64,000 nt of DNA from contig JBBCBC010000021.1 of NCBI GenBank assembly GCA_037126765.1, positions 19,423,434 to 19,487,433 on the forward strand. Reading direction: 5' to 3'. Position numbers and translations under genes: made by a program. The notes beneath the pieces are model-generated. The model was not told the origin of the DNA. It saw only the letters and a program-made list of their open reading frames with translations, and made no database searches. Origin of the DNA: Stenogyne calaminthoides. Lineage: Eukaryota; Streptophyta; Magnoliopsida; Lamiales; Lamiaceae. This document shows, one piece after another, positions 48,889 to 60,000 of this stretch; the first letter of the stretch is position 1, and the number at the start of each line of letters is the position of its first letter.

Positions 48889-50029
48889 TAACATACATTT
48901 TTGTGTTATAACAATACCGCCGACTAAACGTATCCAAAATTCCAACAATTTAAAAGCAGAAATCCAAAATCATCAATCTTCTTTAGTGAGAAAAAATAGG
49001 ACGTGAAGCAATCCTTTGCAACAACAACAGGACGCCAAAATGAAATTCGAAAAAATAATTGTTTTTTTACCTCTTTAAACACTGCAACCTTCATCCATTT
49101 GGCTGAGACTGAGTCGAACACTGCAACCTTCACCCGGAATCGCCTAAAACTGATTCGGAACACTTCATATAAGAACTGAGCAAACAAAGAATAAAAGGAA
49201 ATAACGAATTTAAAGATTGAATGTTTGAGAAATTAACTTCGATTTCACCGGTTTATGAAATTTCTTCAAAGATTGAATGTTTGAGAATCTGACTTTGATT
49301 TCGCCGATGGAAGGAATTATTCACGCAAGATGGAATGTTTAAGAAACTCATGAATTTTACGAATTTAAGAGAACATCCAATTGTCTACGTGTTTAATTCA
49401 TGGAGAAGTGAGGGTTAAATTTGGAAAAAATATTTATAAAAGTTGATGATTTTATGAATACCACATCCAGAGAACGGATCCATTATGATATGAATTCAGT
49501 TCAGTGGAGGTCAGACTTTCATTTTTTAAAGGGCCCATGTGTTAATGCATAACCCCTACCAAATATAATATTATGGGTGTTAGTATACCTATTACCCACT
49601 AATAACCTCTACCAAACGAGTCCAAATGATATTAGTTATGATAACTGAAGGATATTACTTGAATTACATAAGGGTATTAGTCGTGACAAAGGAAGTATGA
49701 TGTATTAGAAAAATAGTAGTCATGATACTTAAAGGTATAACTAATATTGAAAAAGACATCAGTCATGATAGCTAAAATATATAACTTATATTACAATAAG
49801 GTATTACTTGTAATAAATGAAGGGACATGTCTGGATCAATTTAATAAATATGAATCCAGTTTTGTAGTGAACAAATTTCAGAGGAGACCGACTCTTATAT
49901 ATGAAATTTGTTATTATGGATGTTCTAGAGACAGTTATGATGACATTGTAGTTGATCATATTCAATTGTTTAATTTTGTTTGATAATATTCGTATTAAGC
50001 TTATAGGATACTTTTGAAGGAAAGCCAAG
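48889..50029. other. intergenic without recognised genes
   Basis: Two direct words, AAAGATTGAATGTTTGAGAA, appear at about 49211 and 49267 with different continuations. Around 49540-49620 the words ATAACCCCTACCAAATATAA and ATAACCTCTACCAAACGAGT look like an end of a small element, but its partner is not found. Confidence 0.35.
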
Positions 50030-51960
50030 ACCGAGTGTAATTATTGTGAAAAAAAATACCCAGTGGTGATTCGAAAAATTGAACGAGACATTTACATGAT
50101 CATTTAAAAAGATGTCCAAAGCACAACCAAAGTAATATTACGTAGAAGCTTTTGGTGAACAATCTCGGGAGAAATGAAGCAAACACTTATTCATTTGATG
50201 AAGCTATTGTGAGTAGAGAACTTGCAAGCATGATTATTATGCATGAAAATCCACTTATCATTGTAGACCATGTTGGGTTTAGAAGGTATTCAATGAATCT
50301 ACAACCTTTGTTCAACGTTCCTTCAAGAAATACTGTGACAAATGACATAATAAAGATCTTTGATTGTGAAAGAACAAAGACAGTGAAGATTTTGGGGAAA
50401 AAATGACATCAAAGTGCCCATTACAATCGATATGTGGACTCAAGCAATCGAAAATAAGAATTCATACATGTTACTACACATTTTGATAGCTCTTGGACTA
50501 TGCAAAGCCGGATATTAAGGTAACAAGTACTATTTGATTTTTTTATGCGAGTGGTGTTTGAAATTTTAATTAATGTATTGTTTATTTTTAATTATTTAGG
50601 TTTATATACGTGCATGCGCCACATGCCAATGATATGCTATGTGAGACCTTGCTATATTGTTTGATGAATTGGAGTGTGGATATTATATTATCTACAGTTA
50701 CAATGGATAATTAAACTCAACAAATAATGCATTGATAAATAGTCTTTTGGGTAAATTGGATAGGAGTCTTTTGATCAAATCGAGTTTGTTGATATATATG
50801 TGATGTTGTACACATATTGTAAACCCAATAATGAAAGATGAATTATATATTATTAAAGCGGGGTTTAAAAATATTCGTGAGAATGTTATTTTCAGGATTG
50901 CAACTACTAAAAGAATGGAAAATTTTGAGGAAGCAACACAATTCCAGATTATATAGTAACTAAAAAGTTGACTCTTGATTGTCAAACGAGATGGAGTTTC
51001 CCTTTTTTATGCTCCAAACTGTCATGTTGTACAAAGAAGTTTTAAGTCGATTGAAACAACGCGAGCTTCAATAGAAGAGTTTACCTTCTAATGTTGAATG
51101 AATTTTTGCAAAGGAAGTTTGTGAGAGATTGAAAGTTTTTTATAATGCAACTGAGATGTTCTCTGCAATGAAGTATCCTACCGCTAATATGCATTTTTCT
51201 AATATATGTGAGATTCGACTAGAATTATTTGAGTCTACTTGTCAAAATGAGATTATTTTAGAAATGGCAACTTCTATGTTTGTAAAATTTGAAGAATATT
51301 GGGGAATTATTCATGAGATGGTGGGGGTTGCATTTGCGTTAGATCTGAGATATAAGATGACGTTGCTTGAATATTATTTTCATAAGGTTTGTGGAAGTGA
51401 TTTTGTCCAAATTTTAAATCTAAGCCAACTTTGTTATAACTTGGTGAACGATTAAAAATAGCATTGATTCAGGATGTGGTATGGTGATTCAACAATAATG
51501 AATTATACTCATCAGGGTGGAAGCATATATAAATTTTCGGATTATGATTTTTCATGAGGGCAAGGAAAAGATGTAGAGTATTGGATAATTATTTAGAAGA
51601 GGGAAGAAAGATTTTGATATTATTTCATGGTGGAAGATACATGGAGTTAAATATCATACACTTCAAGCTATTGCAATAGATGCTTTCAAAAAAAAAAAAA
51701 AGGCTATTGCAATAGATATATTGGCCATTCAGGTATCCATTGTTGCATTTAAATCCACTTTTAGTACAAGTGGTGAGATAGTGACTCTGTATTGTAGTAG
51801 TCATCATCCAAAGACATTATAGGCATTAATGTGTGTTAGAAGATTGCAAATTTATTTATACATAAGTAATATATTTTTGTTAGATGGAAATGCATTGCCT
51901 TCATATAGTTATACTACCATATACGATGAAATGGATTCAGATGATGAAGTAATTTAAATT
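50030..51960 (+). pseudogene. hAT transposase relic (BED finger and RICESLEEPER-like order)
   Basis: In order, with stops and frameshifts: a BED-type zinc finger, CNYCEKKYPV then, one frame away, RHLHDHLKRCPKH (50033-50120). Next come FDEAIVSRELASMIIMHENP and EHVGFRRY-like residues (50190-50300), a segment near 50400-50500 with TTNMWTS-like words, and FYNATEMFSAMKYPTANMHF (51139-51200). Then EMATSMFVKFEEYWG and LDLRYKM (51260-51360) match the hAT RNase-H-like C-terminal region. At about 51690-51840 are IDILAIQVSIVAFKSTFSTSG and SSHHPKTL, the dimerisation domain, followed by an acidic end at 51957. Many plant proteins of this type are domesticated, but this one is not open. Confidence 0.82.
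51660..51725 (+). repeat. small duplication with an A-run in the hAT relic
   Basis: CTATTGCAATAGAT occurs at about 51669 and again at about 51704, separated by GCTTTC and a run of 13 A. It looks like a slippage event in the dimerisation-domain coding region. Confidence 0.75.
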
Positions 51961-52243
51961 GAGATGTTTTATATCTTTATTTCTATATTAACAACCGATT
52001 TATAAATCATAAATTTGAAAAGTTAATGAATTATAATGATTATAGAGACTATCACACAATATCAGTGAAGGCGATGCATATTTTATGCTACTTTTTAACA
52101 TTTTTTTGTTTGAATAATTATAGGAACCACACCTAGTTCCTTTATGTATTTTGAACAACGTACTGTTTTTCACTAAACTATCTTTATTGTAACATTTTTT
52201 GAGGGAGAAATATTTTTTTTTCACTTCAAACAATATCAACATG

Positions 52244-53961
52244 TGTTGGGGTTATACTGAAAAGTATGTTTTTACTTTGTATAACCAAACTGGATTTTCT
52301 TATTTATTTATTGAAATAATATATTAATCACTGTTGCATTAAATATGAGTGAATGTTATATAAATTTATTGCAACCGTTCAATAAGTTAAGTACGTATTA
52401 CATTATAGTTAATTTGGTGATACCATATCACAGAAGATCAAATTAACAGCTCCTCGTAATTAAGTACAAATTCACAACCCAGATGGAAATGAACAAACCA
52501 TCATGAAAGGTTGAAGTATAAGGCTCAGATTGACTTGCCTTGACCAAGATATTATATTAGTGTATTTAGATGCACCGAATAAGGACCTACAGGAGGATAA
52601 ATTCTTCGTATTGAATATACAAGAATTAGACCTCAGTGGTGTGTTATTTCTTAATCTCCGTCCCTTAAATAGGATCGTGTGGAATTAATAACTATTGCTT
52701 TGACTTATGATAGGAAGAGGTCATGATAGGAAGAGGTCAATGTGATTCGATACCTTATATCTTGGGCAATATTATTAATTACATGACGATTGTTGACATT
52801 TAATACGGAGAATCGTGTACAAGTACGTCTTGCTTGATTTGTCCCCTTGGTGGACTCAAAATCTTTATCATACCAAATCTTGCAAGTGAAAATTTATTTC
52901 CGGTATGGATAATAATGTTGAGTTGTCTTTACTCCAAGGACAAAAATATTAATTAATATAAAGCTTGTTCAGTGGCTTAATTAATTAATGGACTAAGATA
53001 ATCTTAAACACGAGAAATAATGATCGGGAGCCATATTATAGTAAAGTCGTAATAAGGGTTAAGATGGATAGTTCAATATTAATTTTATAGTGGAGTAAAT
53101 TAATATTAATGGACTTGAATAATATTTGGCCAAATATTATAACTTCATAGTCCATTGAAGGTTCAATCTTAATTCTCCTAAAGGTCCCTCAAATAGCCCA
53201 ATTAAAGTCCAATTAATGAAAAGGAGAAGAAAATATTATTACCTAATATTTCTTATTATTTTCGAAAAAATTGTAGGAAAAGGAAGAAAATATTTTTTTG
53301 ATTTTCTTGTAGATATTTTATGGAAAGAGATAAGTATTCTTGGAATACATAATTATCCCATAAATTCAAGAAATCAAATCTTGATTCTTTTTCCTTGTAA
53401 ATTTTGAAATTTATTGGATAAGAAGGGGAAGAGATTTTTATGGAAAATTTAATTAAGGAGAAAAGAATATAAGAGATATATTCAAGATTTCTTGGAGACC
53501 AAGAAAAAGATTTTCTTCCTTATTTTTTACACAAAAAATTCGGCCACCCCTGTCCCTATAAATAGGGGATGAATTTTTCATTCCCAAGTGCAATTCCATG
53601 TGTTGAAAATATTAGAAATCCACAAAGGTGGTGGCAAAATATTTTTTGTTTTCTCTCTTATTAAAATTGTTCTTGTGAATCCTCCCACCGGATTACGTTC
53701 GTGGACTTGGGACATATTTGGGAAGACTCTTTGGGTTGATCCATCGTCTCAACGGTCTACAAGAGGTATGTAATCTCGTAACTCCTAGATTCTCGCATGC
53801 TTAGGATTTACGTGGATTACGTGTACGCATGATGCTTATTGCTTGTTTAATTATTATGTTGAATTGATTTAGGATTAATTCATGTTAATAATTAATTGAT
53901 TAATTTTTATATGTATTTAAAATCATCTCGAATAGATCCGGACACCCATAATTTCCCAACA
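52244..53961 (+). mobile_element. solo LTR, family C, TSD ACATG
   Basis: It begins TGTTGGGGTTATACTG and ends CATAATTTCCCAACA. ACATG flanks it at 52239-52243 and again at 53962-53966. A TATA box CTATAAATAGGGG at about 53556 and the downstream arrangement give the plus orientation. The entire sequence is an inverted copy of 36609-38355. Confidence 0.92.
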
Positions 53962-53966
53962 ACATG

Positions 53967-54411
53967 TTGCTATGGGCTTTCAGATTTAATGCTACGACTT
54001 TTTGTTAATTACTTATAGATATACACAACTTGCACATCCTTGTGTTGCAATGATTTTTGTTGTAATAGTTTAATATTTTTATGAATTTTTGTGATGATTT
54101 ATAAGCTCTAAATACTCTAATTAATATATTGATAAAAAATAAATAAAAGAGAAGTTCAACTTTTCTGGGAGTGTCATTTTGGTTCAAATAGTAAAGCACA
54201 TTTCTTTTTACACTATCACATTTTTGTTTATATAGTAACACAATTTTCAACACCTTACAAACAAATATGTGTATTAAAAAAATACGTATGTGATATTTTT
54301 TCTTGCAGTAACACATACTTGTACTAACCTGGGAGCGAGTTTTGTTGTTTTGTCTTTACGCAAATTTTATAGAAAAAGTTGTATTGATTTTGTGATCTAT
54401 GTTGTGACACA
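53967..54411. other. intergenic repeat-like DNA
   Basis: 54200-54380 shares AACACAT/CACATACTTGT words and a GGGAGCGAG..TTTTATAGAAAA segment with 13200-13340 plus 14231-14330, so both come from one unnamed repeat. Confidence 0.45.
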
Positions 54412-55097
54412 TGTTGGAACAACATTCTGAACAACATTTGAATTTACCCTTTATTCTAACACTAACTCCGAACTATTAGATGTTTTTCTCAACTTTTCTT
54501 ATATTGCAGATTGACGACTTGTAGGTTATCCAGACAAGCGGTTGCAGATTATAAGAGTGAGAGTTGAGAAGATCGTGAGTGGTTATGAAAGATGATGGAA
54601 TGATGTGTTGAAGGATTTCTAGGACGTACAAACCGCCCTAGTGGATGAGAAATGCAGTTGAGTTCGAAGTCTATAAGTACAAGCCTGCATTGTATATTAA
54701 AACTTGAAGATAACATCCAAGACACAACCTATCGAGTGCTTAGTGCATCTAGGAGTGTGAGTGTCGTGTTATCCGTTTGTGTTGGTCGAATGTGTAACAA
54801 CTTTTCAATCAACATTGAGTCTTTTTATCTTGTATGTTAGGTCGAATAGGATCGCTACCATACTTGTAGAAAAATTATTTAGGGAAGAGAGTTATATACT
54901 TTTAAGAGTCTTGTAAAAGGTCCTTGTTTGTTTCACTACTCGTTATAATGAAGCTTTTAGCAATGAAACTCGTATAGACTGAATTAAGTCTATACAAAAG
55001 TTTGAATCTATTTGCAAAGTGTTTCCTCTGTTATACATTGTCGTGTATGTTTGTACAACATGTTCGACAACACTCTGTAAATCACGTACACACGCTT
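54412..55097 (+). repeat. probable LTR of a truncated Copia element
   Basis: It starts TGTTGGAACAACATTCTG, contains a TATAAGTA box near 54671, and ends close to a primer-site-like sequence; an inverted end-like CAACATGTTCGACAACA is at about 55056-55072. The exact 3' edge is not certain and no second LTR is in the window. Confidence 0.5.
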
Positions 55098-55125
55098 TAA
55101 GTTGGCGTCAGAGCCATAAACTTGA
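55098..55125 (+). promoter_or_regulatory. primer-binding-site-like sequence
   Basis: TTGGCGTCAGAGCCA is close to the Copia TGGTATCAGAGC primer site and lies at the right distance before the gag remnant. Confidence 0.55.
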
Positions 55126-55140
55126 TATACTAAGTTAAAG

Positions 55141-55996
55141 ATCATGTGTGTTTTAAGTTTGTTATTTGCAATGGATTATCCATTAACCCCTTCGATTAAA
55201 CCTCAAATTTTGGATGGATCGAATTATGCATATTGGAAACCAAAGATGCGATGTATATCAAATCCATTAATGAAAGAACATGGCGTAGTATTCTTGTTGG
55301 ATGGATTCCATCAAGAACAACGACTGATAAAGATGGTGAAACTCAAGTAAAAAAGGAGATTGACTGGTCAAATGATGAGTGTACTTCGGCGAATTACAAC
55401 TCTAAAGCCCTTACTGTTATCTTTACTGCTAATGATATATCTATGTTTAAATTGATAACGGTGTTTCTTCTAAAGATGCGTGAGAAAAATTGCAAGAACA
55501 TTGTGAAGGATCTGAAAGTGTTCGAAGAACAAGTCTTCGAATGTTGGAAACCAAGTTTGAAAACTTAATGATAAAGGATGATGAAACTATTTCATCATAC
55601 ATTGAGAGAATCAGTGAGATTGCTAATGAATCCCATTCACTTGGTGATCCAATATCCAACAAAGGTTAGTTCATAAAATTCTTAGAACTGTTTCTTAATG
55701 TTTTGATGCGAAAATATATGTTATAGAAGAGGCTAAAGATACTGATGTATTAAGGCAAAATAAACTTATTGGTATTCTGAAAACGTATGAGATCAATACA
55801 AATTAGTTAAAAGATGAAAAAAAAGGATAGATATAAAGTACTTGCTTTTAGAGGTGAATCTTCGTCTACTGCTGAAAAGTATCCATATGTGGTGTTGTTC
55901 GCGACTTCATTAAAAGAAGAGTCCCCTTCATTGCTACCAGAGGGAAGAGTCCGCAAGCGAGTTTTTGCGAATTCCCATATTTTTTCTTTCAAATAG
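55141..55996 (+). pseudogene. Copia gag remnant
   Basis: SIKPQILDGSNYAYWKPKMR (55186-55245) is the gag N-terminal segment with the YW box. The shifted frame 55233-55568 continues with ERTWRSILVGW and NSKALTVIFTAND. A third frame (55560-55660) gives DETISSYIERISEIANESHSLG, the UBN2 region. The end at 55800-55996 (YKVLAFRGESSSTAE) resembles the part before the zinc knuckle. Protease and pol are absent, so this is the 5' end of a truncated element. Confidence 0.75.
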
Positions 55997-57005
55997 CGTC
56001 GAACCGGTTGATGACCGCTTGAATTGGTCATCGGTTCACTTTGAATTTTGCCATTTTGGGCGGTCTGTGGCCGAATCCACCATCACCCGGTCTAATATAT
56101 TAAAGCGTGCCGATAGCCTAAGCGAATAACGGTAATAGCGGTCGGACCAGTCGGTTCGATCCACTTTTTAAAACATAGAAAGAAAGGAACAAAAGGCTGA
56201 TACTACAAGACACCTGACAACATAAACATCAATTAAAAATAAGCTCGAGTGACAAACACAGTTAAAAATGACAAAAATGAATTTTGTGCATATTTTATGA
56301 AACACTAGAGGTTATGCATATTTTATGAAACACTAAGAGATTTTATACTTTTTGTATGAACTCGAGCAATATCCAATCTCACCGAAGGCGAGTAACAAAC
56401 ACTCTAATTAAAATTTGATGGAAGAAAATTCTCTATATATACCGTTTAAATAAAAAAATATGGATGTTATGTATTTATGAATGAAGCATTAATGGAATTT
56501 GTACATAATTCTATGGATAAATTATAAATTTTTGTCACTATTTGCACTTTGAGGATCGATCTTTTAATTTTACAGGACATGTATCTAAATTTTAAATTTA
56601 TGTCAAAAAAAGGTTCATTGAAAAATTTATAGTCAAAAGTCCAGGAACATGCAAATTGACAAATACCTTCATATTTTGCCTACGAATGTGCCCAATACCA
56701 TTTTTTGCAACAATCTGAAAATTCGATACCTCCGTTCCGAAAACCCCTTGAAATGCAATTAATAGCAAAAATAAATCTCTGTGTTTGCAATTTGTGATTT
56801 ATCATTTTATCTACTACTACTAGTACAGTTTGTTTTTACAGTTGACATTTCAATTTATCCGAACACGCTTTAAACCCACGTCTCCTCCACTTTCCACCTC
56901 CCCACACTGAACATAAATCCTTCATGTTGGCCTTCATCCATCCCATTGCCATTGCCATTGCCATTGCACCCGAATTCAGAGCCCGTAAACAATTCACTTA
57001 AAACG
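55997..57005. other. upstream region of the NECAP gene
   Basis: The first 190 bp (CGAACCGG, CGGTCGGACCAGTCGGTTCG, TTTTTAAAACATAG) look like an end of a small transposon of the AAAACCGG type; its partner is not found. From about 56840 the sequence becomes C-rich with TCCTCCACTTTCC and CACCTCCCC, a plausible 5' UTR. No TATA box is certain. Confidence 0.45.
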
Positions 57006-60000
57006 ATGTCGTTCGAAGAGGAGCAGGAGAGCTTCGAGCACACCCTCCTTGTAGTGCGCGAGGTCGCCGTCTACAAGATCCCCCCGCGGCCCACCAGCGG
57101 CGGTTACAAGTGCGGCGAGTGGCTGCAATCCGATAAGATCTGGTCCGGTCGCCTCCGGGTCGTCTCGTGCGACACGCGCTGCGAGATCCGACTCGAGGAC
57201 CCCAATTCCGGCGAGTTGTTCGCCGCCTGCTTCGTGCAACCGGGGCAGAGGGAGGCCGCCGTCGAATCGGTGCTGGATTCGTCGAGGTACTTCGTGTTGC
57301 GGATCGAGGATGGGCGTGGGAAGCACGCGTTTATAGGGTTAGGGTTTAATGAGAGGAATGAAGCGTTTGATTTCAACGTTGCGTTGTCGGATCACGAGAA
57401 GTATGTGAAGAGGGAAGTGGAGAACGAGGTTGGGGGTAATGGAGACGGCGGCGAGGAGGGACAAATTGATATACATCCTGCTGTTAATCACAGATTGAAG
57501 GTGATTTTGCCTAACTTTTTGTTTATTGCATTGTGTTTTGTGTTATGTATGTTTAACTGCATTGCGATTTTTGCAAGTTATGACTTATGAATGTGATCTT
57601 TGGTACCATTTTTAGGTGTATAGGGCTATCTTGTTTTTAGGTATGTTTGGGTGGTAATAGTTGTTGTTGGCATTGAGATGAGTTTATAATCAATGGGGTT
57701 GGGGAAATGCTTTCACATTATGTAAATGCCTTTTTGCTCTTTTCTAATGGATGGAAGATTATTCAATAATAATTTGGCATGTCTTTTGACTGCTTAGGAT
57801 TTGCATTCTCAGTTCGGTGGAAAAGTATTTCAATTGTTCCAGAACATCTTGCACTTAAATCAGCAGTTTAAGAATGAGTAATTATTGGAAAAGTTGGAAT
57901 CACTCATTCCTATTCCCATGGAGTCGACCTTTTTGCTCATTGCTTCTTTAAGCTGGTGAAGAAGGATGTGATTAGTAATAGTATACAAGTTGCCGAATAA
58001 AATTAAACACCAAAAATAAATCCTTTTCATCTTGTTGTACTGTGAGATTTGAGATCAAATATGTTACGATCCCACATCGGTTTCACATGAAAGTGTGGAA
58101 GGGTATATAAGTGGGAGTCAATCCTTAACCTTTGACCATGGTTTTGGGTTAAGTTAGGGCTTCCTAGCTTATATTCCTAACAATTGGCGCCGTCTGTGGG
58201 AAAACTTCATGATCATGAATGGGGCAACCCGATGGTGGGCCCAGGGTTGCCACCTCGGATGTGGGCCCAAGGGGGTTGCCACCGAAGTTGGCCTTGGCAT
58301 ATGGGTTGCCACTGAGTGTGCCGTCCGTGGGCGTCCGGCTTTAAAGGGGGTCGATTGACGATCCCACATCGGTTCCACATGAAAGTGTGGAAGGGTATAT
58401 AAGTGGGAGTCAATCCTTAACCTTTGACCATGGTTTTGGGTTAAGTTAGGGCTCCCTAGCTTATATTCCTAACAATTGGTGCCGTCTGTGGGAAAAACTC
58501 GGGCGGGTTGCGGAATGGGGCTACCCGATGGTGGGCCCAGGGGTTGCCACCTCGGATGTGGGCCCAAGGAAGATTGCCACCCGGGAAGTGGGCCTTGGCA
58601 TATGGGTTGCCACGCGAAGTGTGCCGTCGTGGACGTCCGGCTTTAAGGGGGGTCGATTGTTACGATCCCACATCGGTTCCACATGAAAGTGTGGAAGGGC
58701 ATATAAGTGAGAGTCAATCCTTAACCTTTGACCATGGTTTTGGGTTAAGTTAGGGCTCCCTAGCTTATATTCCTAACAATCTGAATAACGTGGCTTTTAA
58801 CCACGTGGTCGTGAGTTCGATTCCCACAGACGGCGCCAATTGTTAGGAATATAAGCTAGGAGCCCTAACTTAACCCAAAACCATGGTCAAAGGTTAAGGA
58901 TTGACTCTCACTTATATACCCTTCCACACTTTCTTGTGGAACCGATGTGGGATCGTAACAAAATATATGTCAGCAAGGTTATGCATTGTATCCAAAATTT
59001 TGCCTTTCTCATAGTAGTCAAAAGAGCTAGGCTCAATGGATCCAAATTACGTTATTAAGAGCAATTGAAGTGCACAGCCAAGCAAAACAAGGCAATAAAT
59101 CATAAACTGCCAGAACTCTCGTAAATACACAAAATGATATATATATCTTTTCTTTCCTGGATATTAACAAACTAAAAGTGATGATAAAGGATGCCTTAAT
59201 CTAATTTTTGTCACTTTTGAGTACTGAATATATTTATTTATTTTTTGGGATTTTCCAGTATTTTTAGAGGTAAATATTTTAATTACTAAGCTAAATCAGT
59301 CGATATGTTAACAAATGACTCATTTCTCTATAAGTATGCCTTAAGAGTGAAGGCCCCGATGTGTTTCTGAACACACCAGTATCATCTAGCGCCATAATTT
59401 GGTATCAGTTTGCCTCTTGAATGTTTCTTTATCTAATCCTATGGATTTAAAATTGCAATACTACATTAAGAAAAGAAATACTATGTTTTTGGAAAAATGT
59501 AGCTGTTTATTTCTTTTATTGTATGCCGCGTTTACTTTTCCCTCATCTTCGTGTTCTAAAAGACAAACCCTACAGCAGGGCATCTTGGGGTCCTATCTTG
59601 AAATGCTAACCTCTCTCTTTCGGTCTCCAGGAAGGGGAAACAATTCGAATAAACGTAAAAAATAAGACATCGAGTGGGGCGGGCATGCTTTCTGCTGCTG
59701 GATTGTCTGGTGGAAGTCCAACAACTGGAAAACCGAAAACCCTAAGTCTTGCCCCCCCACCTAGTGGAGCAACCAAAATTAGGTCTCCTCTTCCTCCCCC
59801 ACCCAACGACCCTGTTGCTGCTAGGATGACTTCTACCAGTCATGGTACTGCTCCCAAGGGAACCAAAGAAAATTCCAGGCACTCAAGTGATACTCTCTCT
59901 GATCTCTCTCAACTTGAGGTATGTCTTAGTTTTTTTCTAAGCGATCCCAACACCTTAAGCTGCTAATTTATTTTGTTCTATTCAATTACTATCTTCAGGA

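Larger units (their letters stand above)
58062..58960 (+). mobile_element. TRIM-like retrotransposon composite with tRNA and inverted LTR
   Basis: It lies in NECAP intron 1. The order is LTR1 58062-58182, PBS and internal 58183-58355, LTR2 58356-58474, internal 58475-58657, LTR3 58658-58778, AT plus CTGAATAA, tRNA 3' part 58789-58838, AT, then an inverted LTR 58841-58960. The flanks are AAATA (58057-58061) and AAATA (58961-58965), a perfect 5-bp duplication, so the whole composite inserted as one molecule. LTRs are about 120 bp and the internal parts about 175 bp and non-coding, as in TRIM elements. The two internal segments are about 85% alike by eye. Confidence 0.85.

Noticed and set aside
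56946..57005. Upstream ATG of NECAP adding 20 residues (MPLPLPLH...)
   Set aside because: The added residues are a low-complexity CCATTG repeat; the family protein begins with the MSFEEEQESFEHTL-type start.
57501..57590. Read-through of NECAP exon 1 to a 214-aa protein
   Set aside because: Similarity ends exactly at AAG/GTGATT and resumes at 59631, so this is intron.
58781..58838. A functional tRNA-Lys gene
   Set aside because: The 5' half is absent and the sequence includes CCA, which plant tRNA genes do not encode; it is directly joined to LTR sequence.
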